From assembly GCA_038496445.1 (NCBI GenBank), contig JALMLS010000612.1, positions 310,001 through 374,000 of the forward strand: a stretch of DNA of 64,000 bases. The letters are read 5' to 3'. This DNA is from Trichosphaerium sp. ATCC 40318 (Eukaryota; Discosea; Flabellinia; Trichosidae). Below, one piece after another: positions 16,503 to 28,375 of the stretch. Each line of letters begins with the position of its first letter. The stretch's first letter is position 1. Position numbers and translations under genes: made by a program. Under the pieces are notes generated by a model. The model worked only from the letters and a program-made list of their open reading frames with translations, did no database searches and had not been told where the DNA came from.

Positions 16503-19500
16503 TTAGTGCGTGATGAGATACTGCACCGAGAATTCCAGCAACGGTACAAGTGCCTCAGATTCTGTTCTTGTGCACAGCTTGCAAGACTTTCCACCAGATG
16601 CAACAGTAATCTCCAATAAGAAAACAAAGCCGCTCGCCGTTTTCGAAGAGAAGTACAAAACGTCCTAAGAAGAAAAAAAATAAATTTCTCCAGAATCAAA
16701 CAATTAAAAAATCCACCAAAAAAATACAGTGTTCAATTCTACGTACTTGCTTGTCCTTTTTAGTGCTTGCGACAAAGAAAATATTATGTGCGCCCAAACG
16801 CTTTTGAAATCCGTCCTTTGTTGATACAGTGATATTAGACACATCCATAAATTTTTCATTAGTGATAGAACGCCAAAAGTTACGGTATCCCTAAAACGAA
16901 AGCGTTAATAACTGATTACCCTTTTAACACCTGTCGTACTTGTTTAGACATTGCGCCATCCTCTTGGAATAATACGTGAATAGGTAACCGTGCGTTAAAC
17001 ATAGAAACACCAAGGTTTGTTTTTATAGCCATTTGGACAATATTAGAAGGTGGTTCTTGAGACGCAGGTCCATTAGTTGCAATAATAAGAGGGTACTCAA
17101 TAGTTTGTCCAGGCATGAGAGGTTGTGCAAGAGATATAAGACCACCAGGCGCAACCTGAAATCTATACATCAAAGCAGTCAGTAAAACAAAGAAACAGCC
17201 CCAAAAAAAAAAAGAAAACTGGAAAAGCTTCGTACGTGTTCTTATTGAATTGCATCATAACGAATTGTACTGGTTGTTGTGATTGATTGGTCAATATCAT
17301 ATCAAAATATACTGCAGCATCACGACGACTAAATCCAGCTTTGACTTCGAGACCATGTCCCTTATCTGCAGGCAATACAACCAATTTAGGTACCTGTAAA
17401 GTAAAAAACGTAAGAACAAAAAACAACAAGAATAAAAAAGGGCGAAAATATTCTCCTCCATACCTCTACCTCACCCACAACCTTAGATTTTGATTTTTTG
17501 CTTGATGGTGCAGGCTTCTCCTTTTGTACATTACGCAACTTCTCAATAAACGTCTCTGGAGGTTTATGATAGACAGAGGCGAGTGTCGACATTTGCTCTA
17601 ACAAATCATCAAGAACAGATTCCTCAAGCCTGGCTGTGTGATCTGAAATAAGTGGCTTCGTGGCAAGTACAACTTGCTTTGCACCCTCTGGATCTTGAGA
17701 TAAAAGACGCCAGTAGATAAATCCACGGTCTCTTAAATCAGGGTTGTCAGACTCGGTAGCAAAGTTGAGTACTTCTTGAACCATCCCTTGGGTATCTCGA
17801 GGGCGCTTTAGGAACAATTTGACAGTAGCAGTGAGGAGCTGTAGTTGAACAACAGGAGCTTCATCTTTGAATTCAGCAATAAAGACCTTGAGTAGCTCTT
17901 CTGCATTGTCAATAGATTGAGCGTATTCACCAATGATCCAAATCATAGCAGCTTTAGCTTCTGGTTTATCTAGAGCCTCCAGGTTGTTACAAAGGATGGA
18001 AATTATACTCTCGTATTTATTTGGGTACTTTCTGAATGTATCCTAAACAACACGTGAGTACAACCAATTATATAAAAAAATCCAAAATGTACAAAAAATA
18101 CCTTAATAACAATGATAGCTTCCTGTACAACGTAATCGACTTTTGTCTTGATTAAATCCAATAATACGCGAATAGCCTTTTCTGCAGCCTTTTCTAGTTT
18201 AATAGCACAACGACCAATAGCACGAACAGCCTAAATAAACAGTTAGAAACAAAAAAAATAAGGTTTGAAAAAAATCAAAAATGCGAAAACTCGCGATGCT
18301 GTACCTTGCACACAAAATCAACATCTACGGCTGTAGCATACTCCTTCAATTCAATAAGCACTTGATCAATATTACGATCAGATGCCAACATGATGATAAT
18401 TTCAAGTTTTTCCATCTTGACGTAAATTGGATCATTGTACTTGCAAAAGAAAACTTTCATTTCTCCTTGAAGGACAGTAGGTATTTTCTGTAGTATGAGG
18501 TTAATGTTACGTAAAGCAACATATTGAATCTCTGGTTCCTTTGATAGCAGTGTAACTAAAAGAAACAAACAAAGTCAGCACTAAATCGATCTTTTTGTCC
18601 CCTTCTTTCTCCTTTTTTTTTTTTTTTGGTTTTCGTTTCAAAGATGTTTATTTGAAAAGGTGACGTACCAAGTGGCGGAGCCATCTTTTTGTAAATGTTA
18701 CCGACAGTTTCTTTATTATCAATAACGTTGGTGTACTTAATAAGTACTTTGATAGCGGCCAATACAACAGCAGAGTTATTATGAGCCAAACGTGGTGTTA
18801 CGCGATTACAAATATTAGCAGCGTGTCTCTCATCCTTAGAAAGCCATTAGGAATAAAAAAATAACAAAAAAATAATACACGCTTAAAATGGCGTACTTTA
18901 GGTTCATAGCGACAAAGAGCATTTAGAATCAACACTTGTCCCCATTCGTTGCACTCTTCAAGTGCCGTCAAGAGCTTATTGCGGTTTCCACTGCTAATTT
19001 TGAAAACAGGTGTTGGAGCAATGTCGTCAATCTCGCAAAGGGCAGCAACTGCGTTAGCGACGACCATAGGGTTGGAATCTCCGATAAGCTCATTAAGCAT
19101 AGGAATAAATCCCTATTACAGAAATGTCAAAACAGTAATAATAAAGACTCCTGAGCAATTCCATAGTTTGAAAAGTTTTTTCATTCTCGTGAAACGTTGG
19201 CGTCGTTTTTGCTCCAAAATACGCACCTGGTCTTCTACGAGTTGAGGATTTACGTCATATAGCTTCGCTACACATACTGCGGCTGTTTTTAGCACATAAG
19301 GGTCACGATCCTACATTCGTTGGCGAAAGAAACCAAATAGACAAATTGAAAACCATTAGTTACTGCGCGTTAGGTACCTTTAAACAGCGACGTAGAGGTT
19401 CGCACATGTATTCAGAAATGGTGTCTATGCGTATACAACCCATCGTTCTAATAGCCAATGCACGAATAAGCGGACTAGGATCCGTTGCGTCCTTGTGGGG

Positions 19501-20004
19501 TTTTGTTAGTCGAAACATGGAAATGAAGACGTTTTCAAGTGGGTTAGTGGTGAGAAAGGCTCTATAGCGTAAAGAATACCCGTTGGCGTTTTCAACAGAA
19601 TTTTACTGTTGTTAAAATGTTTTTTTTGTATTTTTTGCGCTCAGGAGCGCTAATTGAGCTGAAACTAGCTAGAAGTATTATTCTCACCTTTTGGAACGTG
19701 CTCACAGCGAGAATAGCACGATCGGGATTGAGCTTGGAGTAGTTCATCAAATACAGATAAACCAATTTTTTAAGCTCTATGTTTGATGTCTGACTGCAAT
19801 TGAGCACATCTGTGAAGAGTGGCGACACGTCTTTTCCCACAGTCATTGCCGCTACAACCTTTTTTACTGCCTCTTTGCGCTTGTCTTCTTTAAGACTGTT
19901 CAGTTCGGACTGAAGCTGGGCGATCTCGCCTGAGCGTTTTAATACGACAAAAATACACTTGGACTATTACCTCTCTTAGTGTTCTCGAAATAAGAGTTTG
20001 CCAT
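16503..20004 (-). CDS. AP-1/AP-2 beta-adaptin
   Basis: Large subunit of a clathrin adaptor complex acting at the trans-Golgi or plasma membrane. It starts [20 protein letters not shown], the standard beta-adaptin opening. The trunk is a run of HEAT-like repeats: [57 protein letters not shown], and [19 protein letters not shown]. The ear includes [19 protein letters not shown] and ends [14 protein letters not shown]. The linker between trunk and ear is short ([20 protein letters not shown]) and shows no LLNLD-type clathrin box. About ten exons. The beta subunits of AP-1 and AP-2 are often shared in protists, so I leave the complex open. Confidence 0.94.
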
Positions 20005-20187
20005 CGCAGTTGTAGGCTGAACGGCTTGAACTTCACCAAAAAATTGCGAAAGATAAGCGAGCACACGTCGCACACTTAAGTTTTGTTTGCCGGAAAAAAC
20101 GTTGTAATTCGATCAAAATTACACAACTACGACACTAAGCTATATTTTACAATGTGTACAAACATGGTACAGGTACCGTGGATCCCT

Positions 20188-21924
20188 TCAGTAACCGTTG
20201 GTGCCAGAAAACTTAAATTGTTGGTCGCTGTAGTCTCCATCTGGGTTAGGCCGTGGCGCTGAATTAGTTACGCGTAGTCTGATCTTACTAGAGGAAGCTG
20301 GTTGCGCTTGAACGACGTTTAACTTTACGGGCGCAGACCGGTTGCTTGGTTGATCAACGTCCATTGGAGTAGGCGTAGATTGCGGCATTGAGCGTAGAAG
20401 TAACGCCTTTTGTTCTTTAAGAGTCTGGTTGATAAAGGTTTGTTGTGCGAGCACTTTTTGAAGTTCAAACAATACACAAAGATCCATTTTGAGGTCTTTA
20501 AGAAGGGCTTGACATTTAGTGCTATGTGTCGATTCGTCATATTCTAAAACAATATTAAAAAAACATTCTCAAACAATAAATAACGTGTCACTTACGAACT
20601 CCTAGTTCATAAAGAGAACGGTCAATCAGATGATGGTAGTGCTGTAATTTTGGTTGTAATTGCTTGGCAGCTGATCTAAAGAATGGGTGAGGTGTTGCAG
20701 AAACAGCAATCTGGTAAAAAAACCCTTACGGTTTGGAGTTCTTCACTTTGTTGGCCTTTTTCTTTTGTTTGGATTTCTGTACCAAGGTCAGAATACAAGT
20801 GACAGTTAAAGTACAAAAAAAAACGTACGTCGGTATACTTTCCAGGGCTTTTACCTTGAACTGCTTTACGCGCCAAAGCGAAGACAGCTGTGGCGTTACG
20901 ACTGTGTAGCGTTTGAAGCTGTTGTTTCAATGTTAGAAGTTTAAATATGTAAAACTTTGCGTGATGTACTTGTTTGATCCTAAAGTCGTGTTGTTGCGAT
21001 AACTCTTTTTCTTCTTTGGCCTCCTCAGCGGTTCTTTTATTTCGCGTCTCAGAAAGTGATTTTCTGCGTAATTCAGCCTCTACAGTTATTAACACCATTA
21101 TTTCTATTAAATAAGAGCGTCGTACGCTTGTCGAACTTGAATTTTAGGAGAGGATGTCTTTGTTCTCCACGTATACGCAAAAGTTGTGTTGCTACCCAGT
21201 AATACCTCTCCTTTAAATCCTAACGCTGTTATCAGTAAAAAGATCAAACCTTTGTTTTTGTTTTGACACAATTGCGTACATCAACTGAGCGCTGTTTGTA
21301 TTGTGATGGCCATCTATCAGCGATGACAATAAATCGGAGATCGTAACGTTTACATGAGTCGAACAAACAAAGCGTCTCTTCTTTTGTCCAGTCGCCTCCT
21401 CTGTTAGTAAGATACTCGTCATAAATCTCGGACGTAAGCTCTTCAACTTTGACGCTCTTATTGTACGCTGCAAACGGATAATCTGAAACATGTTAATTGT
21501 GGACTTACACTCGTTAATACCTTTCTTTGCATCCCTAACTTTACCCCAGTGCTTTAATGCGACACCATCCTGTCTGGCCGAGTTTCTGAATGCTAACCAA
21601 GACCTTGAAAGGCGTTAAAAAGGGTTTTTAATGTCGTGTACCATTTATCGGCTGCTCTAACGCCGGCTAGAGTGCGTTTCTTTCGAAACTGCTTTTTAAT
21701 GGTTTTAGTAGGCGCTATAGAAGGGTTTTGGCTATCATGTAGTTGTGCTAGTTCTCTTGAGAGCCCAGCTGTAAATGTAATTAAACTAAAGTAAAGAAGC
21801 CACAGCAAATTGACGTACTCGACCTAGCTCTCTTCTTCGATTCAGTTGGTGGAGGTCCTTTTAGTTTTGGCTGTGATTTATGAACTGGACCCTTTAGGCC
21901 TAAGATGTCGCGCTGTGTTTGCAT
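20188..21924 (-). CDS. DMAP1: DMAP1/SWC4 chromatin-complex subunit
   Basis: Shared subunit of NuA4 histone acetyltransferase and SWR1/SRCAP H2A.Z remodelling complexes. The start MQTQRDILGLKGPV resembles the DMAP1 opening RDILELGGP. It continues with FRNSARQDGVALKHWGKV (family: FTNPARKDGAMFFHW), then YPFAAYNKSVKVEELTSEIY. Next is the SANT domain, GGDWTKEETLCLFDSCKRYD and LRFIVIADRW, followed after a GTACGC intron by DLKERYYWVATQLLRIRG. C-terminal to this are a charged coiled coil (RNKRTAEEAKEEKELSQQHD) and a Pro/Ser-rich tail ending KFSGTNGY. It starts 104 bases from the divergent dapF gene. Confidence 0.9.
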
Positions 21925-22028
21925 GAAGAACAACAGCAACGCGTTGCAGGATACGTTGGGAGGTGGAAAAACTGTGAAATTTCGGCTTGTTTAAACTGTT
22001 TGAACGACCTTTTAGCCTTGTAGTAAAG
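21925..22028. promoter_or_regulatory. Divergent intergenic space, DMAP1 / dapF
   Basis: The start codons of DMAP1 (minus) and the diaminopimelate epimerase (plus) are only 104 bases apart, so the two genes probably share a bidirectional promoter region. No specific motif is recognised. Confidence 0.4.
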
Positions 22029-22886
22029 ATGCTTAAATTCGCAAAGTATCATGGGTTAGGAAACGATTTTATAATGTTAGACAACAGGGACGCGAAAATT
22101 AATCTAACGCAGAAACAAATAGCGAGATTGTGTAAACGGCACGTTGGCATTGGTGCTGATGGTATTATTCTCCTACAACATGGAAACGAACAAAATGACG
22201 CTAAAAAACCTAAGCAAGCCACCTACGGCATGCATATGTTTAACGCAGACGGCACAGTGTCAGAAACTTGCGGAAATGGTATTAGATGCTTAGCACGTTA
22301 CATTGTTGATACAATAGGTTCACAGGGCAATGACTTTAAACTATATACCATGGCAGGTATTGTAGGCATTAAACTTCTCCCTTCAGGAAAGATAACGGTA
22401 GATATGGGTCTTCCAAAATTGCTAGCAGAACAAATACCAACGACTATCAGTAAAAGAAACGAAAGAGTCATTGACAATCAACTAGATGTCTGTGGAACAC
22501 ATTGGTCGGTGACATGTGTCAATATGGGGAATCCTCACTGTGTTACATTTGTTGAAAATGTAGAAACAATAGATTTAAATGAAATTGGACCAAAGTTCGA
22601 AAACCACCAAGTTTTTCCTCAACGCGTCAATACAGAGTTCATTCAGGTCTTAAATGAGCATCATGTAATCATGCGTGTTTGGGAGCGTGGTTCTGGTGCT
22701 ACACTTGCTTGTGGTAGTGGTGCATGTGCCTCAGCAGTAGCATCAATCTTGTCAAACAGATGTACATCTCCTGTTCTCGTTGACTTACCTGGAGGTCCTT
22801 TGGAGATTACTTGGAGCGGAGAAAACTGTAATGTTGTGATGACTGGACCTGCTGTACATGTTTTCAATGGTGAGGTAAAGGTGTGA
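22029..22886 (+). CDS. dapF: Diaminopimelate epimerase
   Basis: Interconverts LL- and meso-diaminopimelate, the penultimate step of lysine synthesis by the DAP route. About 285 residues, the normal length. Motifs in order: YHGLGNDFIMLDNRD, GIGADGIILL, FNADGTVSETCGNGIRCLAR (first catalytic Cys), GNPHCVTFV, VNTEFIQV, and RGSGATLACGSGACASAV (second catalytic Cys). Both active-site cysteines are present, so it should be active. I chose the ATG at 22029 (MLKFAKYHGLGN); there is no N-terminal extension resembling a plastid or mitochondrial transit peptide, so it is probably cytosolic. It has no introns although nearly every neighbour has several. That fits acquisition from a bacterium or an intron-poor donor, which is inference. 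Confidence 0.96.
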   Translation: MLKFAKYHGLGNDFIMLDNRDAKINLTQKQIARLCKRHVGIGADGIILLQHGNEQNDAKKPKQATYGMHMFNADGTVSETCGNGIRCLARYIVDTIGSQGNDFKLYTMAGIVGIKLLPSGKITVDMGLPKLLAEQIPTTISKRNERVIDNQLDVCGTHWSVTCVNMGNPHCVTFVENVETIDLNEIGPKFENHQVFPQRVNTEFIQVLNEHHVIMRVWERGSGATLACGSGACASAVASILSNRCTSPVLVDLPGGPLEITWSGENCNVVMTGPAVHVFNGEVKV

Positions 22887-22954
22887 TTGTAATTAGACGC
22901 AATAAAACCGAGCGAAAAAAAGCTAACACTTAATTTACTACCATCTGTAATTCA

Positions 22955-24070
22955 CTATTTTCGATTGACACGTATATATTCATGGGCAACATTTTTCAAA
23001 TTCATGTTAACCATACTCGTGAATATTGCCCATACTCTATCATAGTGATCCTCAGTAATTGGAGATAGTGAAGCCGGAAAGTTGTCCAGAATGTATTCCT
23101 TCTTTTGGCGTCCATACGTAAATCTTGATCTTAAAGCACTTGTGAGTAATACTAGTATAAAAATGGCTTTACGTACCCTCTCTCGAAAGGTTTAAAACTT
23201 GTTATTTTGTCCCTGCAAAACGAGGATGACTGGTCGCACATTTTCTTCATTTGGAAGTATTCTGTGTCTTTTGCTTTTTTATGTGGATTTACTATTGCTT
23301 CAAACACGCCTACATCGTATCCTAGTTCTTCTCTGCCACATTGCGTATCTCCAAAATCTATGGTTGCAATGAAGTAATCCCACTGTGAATGATGGCCCTT
23401 AAACTTAACTCTCAAAGAGTTTTTGTCAACAGCTTCACTTGTCCAGGTACCAACCATCTAGTGAAAAAGTCACGTGTTTCGAACCGTTTTGTGAGTGTCA
23501 ACGTACTCTGTCGTTTGAAACACTTCTGCCTCTACTACAACCACCAGTAAGTTCATCTCGCCAATAGAAAAATCCAGACTTCGGATCATTCAAATGTTGT
23601 ACAATGACAAGAATTAACGCGTAGTCAGGGTGTGGGTCATTAAAATCGCAAAGCGCGTGCGTGGGTTTTCTATCAAATGCGGTTTAGTAACCTTAACGCG
23701 TATATAAACGTACTTTTTTATCTTGGCATATACTCCATGTAGTGGGAAGTGTTTGGCGAGCCACTGAGCTTTGGAGACTGTACATGGGCCAAAAGTGGCT
23801 TGTAATTCGTTAATTACTTATAAATTGTATACTGCTACCTTCAAAACAGCGGGAAACTTGCAAGCAGCGCAGAAGCGTTCGTAAGCTGAGAAATTCAGCT
23901 ATGTTGCGCCAAATTTCAGTTGGAAGTTGCTCTTCTATTGCGTGTAAAGCGTCACTCATCGTCTTATTAGCAACTTGTGGTGTTTGTTCTTTCTTTTCTG
24001 GCCTTCCTTTTATTGATTTAGCTCCCCATTCTGGAATAAACTCGTCGAGAAGGTCTGCAAAGGGATCCAT
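22955..24070 (-). CDS. F-box protein with conserved C-terminal region
   Basis: Several exons. The start is MDPFADLLDEFIPEWGAKSI, then a Lys/Glu-rich linker and an F-box: LPTEIWRNIAEFLSLRTLLR followed by CLQVSRCFE. The C-terminal half (HPDYALILVIVQHLNDPKSG, then FFYWRDELTGGCSRGR, then WDYFIATIDFGDTQCGREEL) looks like a folded substrate-binding region that I cannot name. It ends HEYIRVNRK. It is likely a substrate adaptor of an SCF ubiquitin ligase; the substrate is unknown. A CACGTG occurs in one of its introns at 23471-23476. Confidence 0.65.
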
Positions 24071-24943
24071 GTGTTGTTACTGTTTTCAAATAAGACCAAA
24101 TAAAATTGCTATTTTGCTCATCAGTTAGTGAAAAATATAAAAGTGGCATTTTACCTCAGACAGGGACATTATACATTGGCGACTAAGTGTGCTCCACTGT
24201 CAATCTGTGACTTCAAAGCACTCGCCGCCTTAACAGTGAAGTCTCAATCAGAGTGGGACGCTTCTTGTTTTTGTCACGTGGAAACAAACCAAAAAAGGGT
24301 GAATGCGTCAACTGCTAGGTGTGCTCTACAGCCGTATTAGGGCTTAGAGCACGGTGGTATTTCCAGATCTCTATGGTACGTGATATTGGTTCAGCTAGCG
24401 AGGTATGAACTAAGACATGACCCGAAATTGGTGCCATGTCCATTGTAATGTTATTACACACTCATTATAGGATGCACACTACCAGTGCCACCTCCCTTCG
24501 CATCTTCGCATGAAGAAATACCACGAGACCACCCTGGGGAAGTGTTTTCCTCTCGTCCAAACAAAGTGTGATATAATCAATAATCGAAGTAACAGCTTAA
24601 CTCAATGCACTTATCTGCAATGCACCCACCAACATTGCGCTAAAAGCGGCTATTTATACCAATTTGTTTTAGACTCAAAAAAAGTTGTGGGATTGTTTAA
24701 AAAAGCAGAAAAGCCATAGATGGGGTGTGCGGTATGTATTACACGTAGGAGGGGAGCAAATACACAAAAACCAAACGCCCTTAATTGAAAATTCGCATTT
24801 TTTTGGCTAAATGGTCAAAAACTGATAAAACAACCCCTGTACACTTACAAGCTCCTGCATTATATCTTGCAACACCTTGTTCTCTTACAGAAAAGTGAGT
24901 AAGCTTACTTTAAGACTTTGAGCACGAAAATTCTTCTCATTTC
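24071..24943. other. Intergenic, nothing firm
   Basis: About 870 bases between the divergent F-box and 7TM receptor genes, so both promoters should be here. Short plus-strand frames exist but lack splice or motif support. A possible RNA hairpin lies at 24413-24439 (GACATG paired with CATGTC). It lacks the conserved features of SRP RNA or spliceosomal RNAs, so I do not call an RNA gene. CACGTG at 24275-24280. Confidence 0.35.
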
Positions 24944-26420
24944 ATGAAAAATTACATTGCCATGCCCACAGATCCTCCAGATCGTTTAACTTATCCAATA
25001 GTAACTATTTATGCGTATCTTGCATCGGCAGGAGTGTCATTAATAGCTACCACATGCGTTGTATGATAAGCAAAAGAAAGTTGTTTTCTTTTTTCATATT
25101 CACGTGTTTAGCTTGTATACATCCTCGTTAGGCGACGTTATTCAAACCCTTCACGAAGATTAGTTCTACAAGTGTTCATTATCGATTATCTTATTGCTTG
25201 TGTTGATTTGGCCACAGTGTGGACGTACGGGAGACCTGATGGAGGTATTTAGAACAGTCGTCGTTTTTGTTGTAATGTTTCTGTTTAGCCGCTTGTTTGG
25301 CTCAGGCCTTTTTCATTAACGCTATAGAGTTACTTCAACCATTCATTTCACTCGTGATATCAATAAACGTTTTTCTTTATGTACAATGGAAAACGTACGC
25401 AACCTTCGCTTGCCACGTGCTTTTAGAAAAAAATACGACAAGAAAGGTTTTCCGATATCAGATTTTGAGTTTGTGACTAGTCCTCGCTACCCAATGTTGT
25501 ACAAGTTTAGCTTACTCATTCTTGGGTTAGGAAAGACTCTGTGTGCAAGGAACTATCATTTTTTGTTGTGATGATTGCCATGGCTTTTGGTCTTAGTGCG
25601 CTCCCTTTTATTGGTGGCACTTATGGAAAAAGTTATCCGTACACATAAACACAATGGTATCAATTATGTAACTTGTTTTCTTAACAAGTTGGTTCTACAT
25701 AGGTTTTGTTGGATAAAGGATGATTTTGGCAATCTTGCTTTTGTGTAAGTTATTTTTGCTGTCCACAGTGCAAATGTTGCAGCTAGTGACACTAAAATAG
25801 AACGTTGTTCTTTCAGTTTGAAACTAACTCTATTACAGGTGGCAAATTGTGACTTTCTGGGCACCTCTTATACTATCAGTTCCACTTATTTTAATATTAA
25901 ATATATTCATCCTGTTACGTCTACGGAAAGTTCTTGCGGTACAATACCAGACCACAGTTATTTCTCAAGCTTATCAAATTTCTATCCAAAGCCAGTAAGT
26001 TCTATAAATCGCAAGGCAGAACGTGTGCAGAAATTGGCTATATACAGACTCATTGGATACCCAATAATACTCACTGTTATATGGGCAGGTACAAGTGTTC
26101 GATATTTAGGATATGACATGAGGGACAAACGTGCAGTAAGTTTTATCATATATAAAACATGTAAGACACAGATTTAATTAATTCCTTGTTACTGTAGCCA
26201 GATGCTTTAATGCTGTGCGTGTTAATAATAAGACCTTTGGTGGGTTTTGTTGATACTCTATTTTATACTATGGCAAATTTTGTTGTGAGTATGTCATGTG
26301 GTAAGTTGTATTACATCCTCAAAACCAAATTTACCTTCTTTGTTAACAACTTTTAAAGGAAAGAAGGATCCTTTAATGAGATCGCATACAAGTATTGTCT
26401 CAAGTGTACTCACTCAATAG
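24944..26420 (+). CDS. cAMP-receptor-like 7TM G-protein-coupled receptor
   Basis: Membrane receptor of about 370 residues in roughly eight exons. The start MKNYIAMPTDPPDRLTYPIV is in frame with an internal ATG at 24962. Predicted helices include TIYAYLASAGVSLIATTCV, LVLQVFIIDYLIACVDLATVW, FISLVISINVFLYVQW, FFVVMIAMAFGLSALPFIGG, IVTFWAPLILSVPLILILN, and LIGYPIILTVIWAGTSV. The segment FCWIKDDFGN before helix 5 is like the WCWI element of Dictyostelium-type cAR receptors. A short Ser/Thr-rich tail ends SSVLTQ. Ligand and G-protein coupling are unknown. One 34-base intron (GTACGC to TTTTAG) near 25395 is among the shortest here and contains CACGTG. Confidence 0.72.
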
Positions 26421-26857
26421 TAACAAATCGAATTGCATTGAACAGAATCAAAAGGCCTTTTTGTACATAATAAACAACATTTATTTTATTCGAGCAAAAT
26501 AGTTTTTAGTGGATTTACGTTCACATAGACAAGTTTAGAAGCAAGCATCTGCAAACTTGTATTATCATAATCCAGAGCTACTCATATTCGAGTTGAAACG
26601 CGAGAACATCAATCAAGAGTAACAGTTCGTGCGCGTTTTTTGGAATGAAGCCAGTAGCGTGTGAGAGTTAGAAAAATGAAAATTACGTTTCGACACCAAA
26701 CCAGAAGGATTCAATACAGTGCATGTGCACGTATTTGAAACCGGAATACCGAGCGCTGCTGACCAACTCATTGGCTTGTCAGATGGCTCACACGGCGTCG
26801 CGTGCTCTGTACGGGCTATATAGTATCATCTGGTAACATCCAAAGGCATGAAGGAAT
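26421..26857. other. Intergenic, nothing recognised
   Basis: Spacer between the convergent 3' ends of the 7TM receptor gene (+) and the coiled-coil gene (-). I find no coding exon or RNA signature. Confidence 0.4.
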
Positions 26858-27498
26858 TTAATCGAACATTGCGTATATATCAACCTCTTCAGCTTTACCG
26901 CTTATTACGGCTAATGCTTCTAGTTCTTTGTCAATTTCTGTCTTTTTCGCATTGATAGCCGATAATCTTTCTTCTATCGATCCTAAACGTTCCACTTGTA
27001 CAACTAATATCATAAGTGATATCACTGCATTTAGTTTAACCTATTTCCGTACGCAAAGTATCGTGATGAGGATTATGAAGCTCAGGATCTTCCAAAAATT
27101 CTTTACACCAATTTTTATGTGCTCCTGTCATTCTTGTTTTTGAATAAAACAAACAAGGATTCCTTGGCCACCGATAGAAACCTGTATTGATGACAATCAG
27201 GTTAATTTGCTGTGTATCATTTCGCGGGTTTTTTTTTCTCTCTACGCACCATTGCCTTTTCCTAGCCTCGGATCTGTAGGAGATTTAGCTTTTAGGCGTC
27301 TGTAAACTGGTTGACCTGTAGAAACGTAAATACGCTAGGCGTTGTATCAACGTACATTTAAAACGCTCCATGAGGTGAATATTGTTTGTAATTTGTTGTG
27401 AAGTGGCGGGTTTATTTAAATTTCGTGTATCTAATCTAATTAACTTGATTGGATCTACCACAACGCACCTTGCGCCCACGTAGTCGTTTTTCTGCCAT
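26858..27498 (-). CDS. Unknown protein with C-terminal coiled coil
   Basis: Reconstructed from about five small exons. The start MAEKRL is tentative and relies on a GTGGGC donor. The middle exons read NNIHLMERFKCQPVYRRLKA, then RLGKGNGFYRWPRNPCLFYS, then FLEDPELHNPHHDTL. After a GTACGG intron comes a clear coiled coil (LGSIEERLSAINAKKTEIDK) ending EEVDIYAMFD. About 170 residues. The continuous reading frame over several well-formed introns supports a real gene. The Trp/Arg/Pro-rich middle is distinctive but I do not recognise a family. Confidence 0.5.
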
Positions 27499-28375
27499 TT
27501 CGTGACATAAGCGCTATTTCTATCGTGCTATTTTAGAATACACTTTACTACAGCAACAGCAGCCCACAAACAATACAGGTGACTTGTTTTTTATTCTAAA
27601 CCAACTTATTGATACCGCCCTTAAAACCGTAAGATTACAAGCTGCAGCGCGAGATGTTCTAGTGTAGAAACAAATTGTCCAAGAAATTCTCATTTCGCAA
27701 GAACAAACTGCTTTCGGTTTTATGCACTGAATGTGAGCGTTACTGATTCTTAAGTTCTAATTTTAGTTTGACTATGAGCACTCACTTTGCATACACATGC
27801 TACGCTTTTTGTAGGCAGCTGTAACGTATTTTGTTATAAAATGAGAAAATTGAAGGAACTTCACATGGCGCCTTCATCTTTTATTATTATCAAAAAATAC
27901 GTTGTGTATTATTTCTAATTGAAGCACGAGAATTTATACCTTATTAGTATTCAAGTTTTGGCTTGCGCTCAGTTTTTTAACACAGTTTTAGTTTTTGCGG
28001 AGAAATGTCGTCAAGGCACGCCAGTGTCAGTCACTCCGCCGAATGATTTATAAGGTGACGATATCTGCAATCTACGGTGATTAATAGCTGACCTTACTCC
28101 ACTCAATGACGTGGCCTCTACGTAGATTCTTTACAACCACGTGAACATTGAAAACACTACAACGACCGGTTGAAAATAAAAAACCCGCCATTGCGCAGTC
28201 AACAAATACTCTTCGCCCAATTTATCGACAAATAAGGGAAACAGCATTGCGCAACACACAAGCGACGCAGTTCTTCATTTAACAGTTGTTTAGTGTTCAA
28301 GTGTTGAAGCTAATTTCGACTATTGGGTAACTTTAATACAACAAAAAACAATCTTCTCAACGTACTGCTACGCGC
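27499..28375. other. Intergenic, nothing firm
   Basis: About 880 bases between the divergent coiled-coil and YwqK-repeat genes. An exon-like plus-strand stretch near 27550-27680 lacks a start codon and is not called. CACGTG at 28138-28143. Confidence 0.35.

Noticed and set aside
24330-24460. Structured-looking stretch considered as SRP RNA, U3 or another ncRNA
   Set aside because: A hairpin is present but the conserved SRP helix 8 AGCA element and spliceosomal or snoRNA boxes are absent.
27540-27690. Exon-like plus-strand stretch with a Gln-rich run and a helical segment
   Set aside because: No ATG upstream in any frame within the gap and no partner exon.
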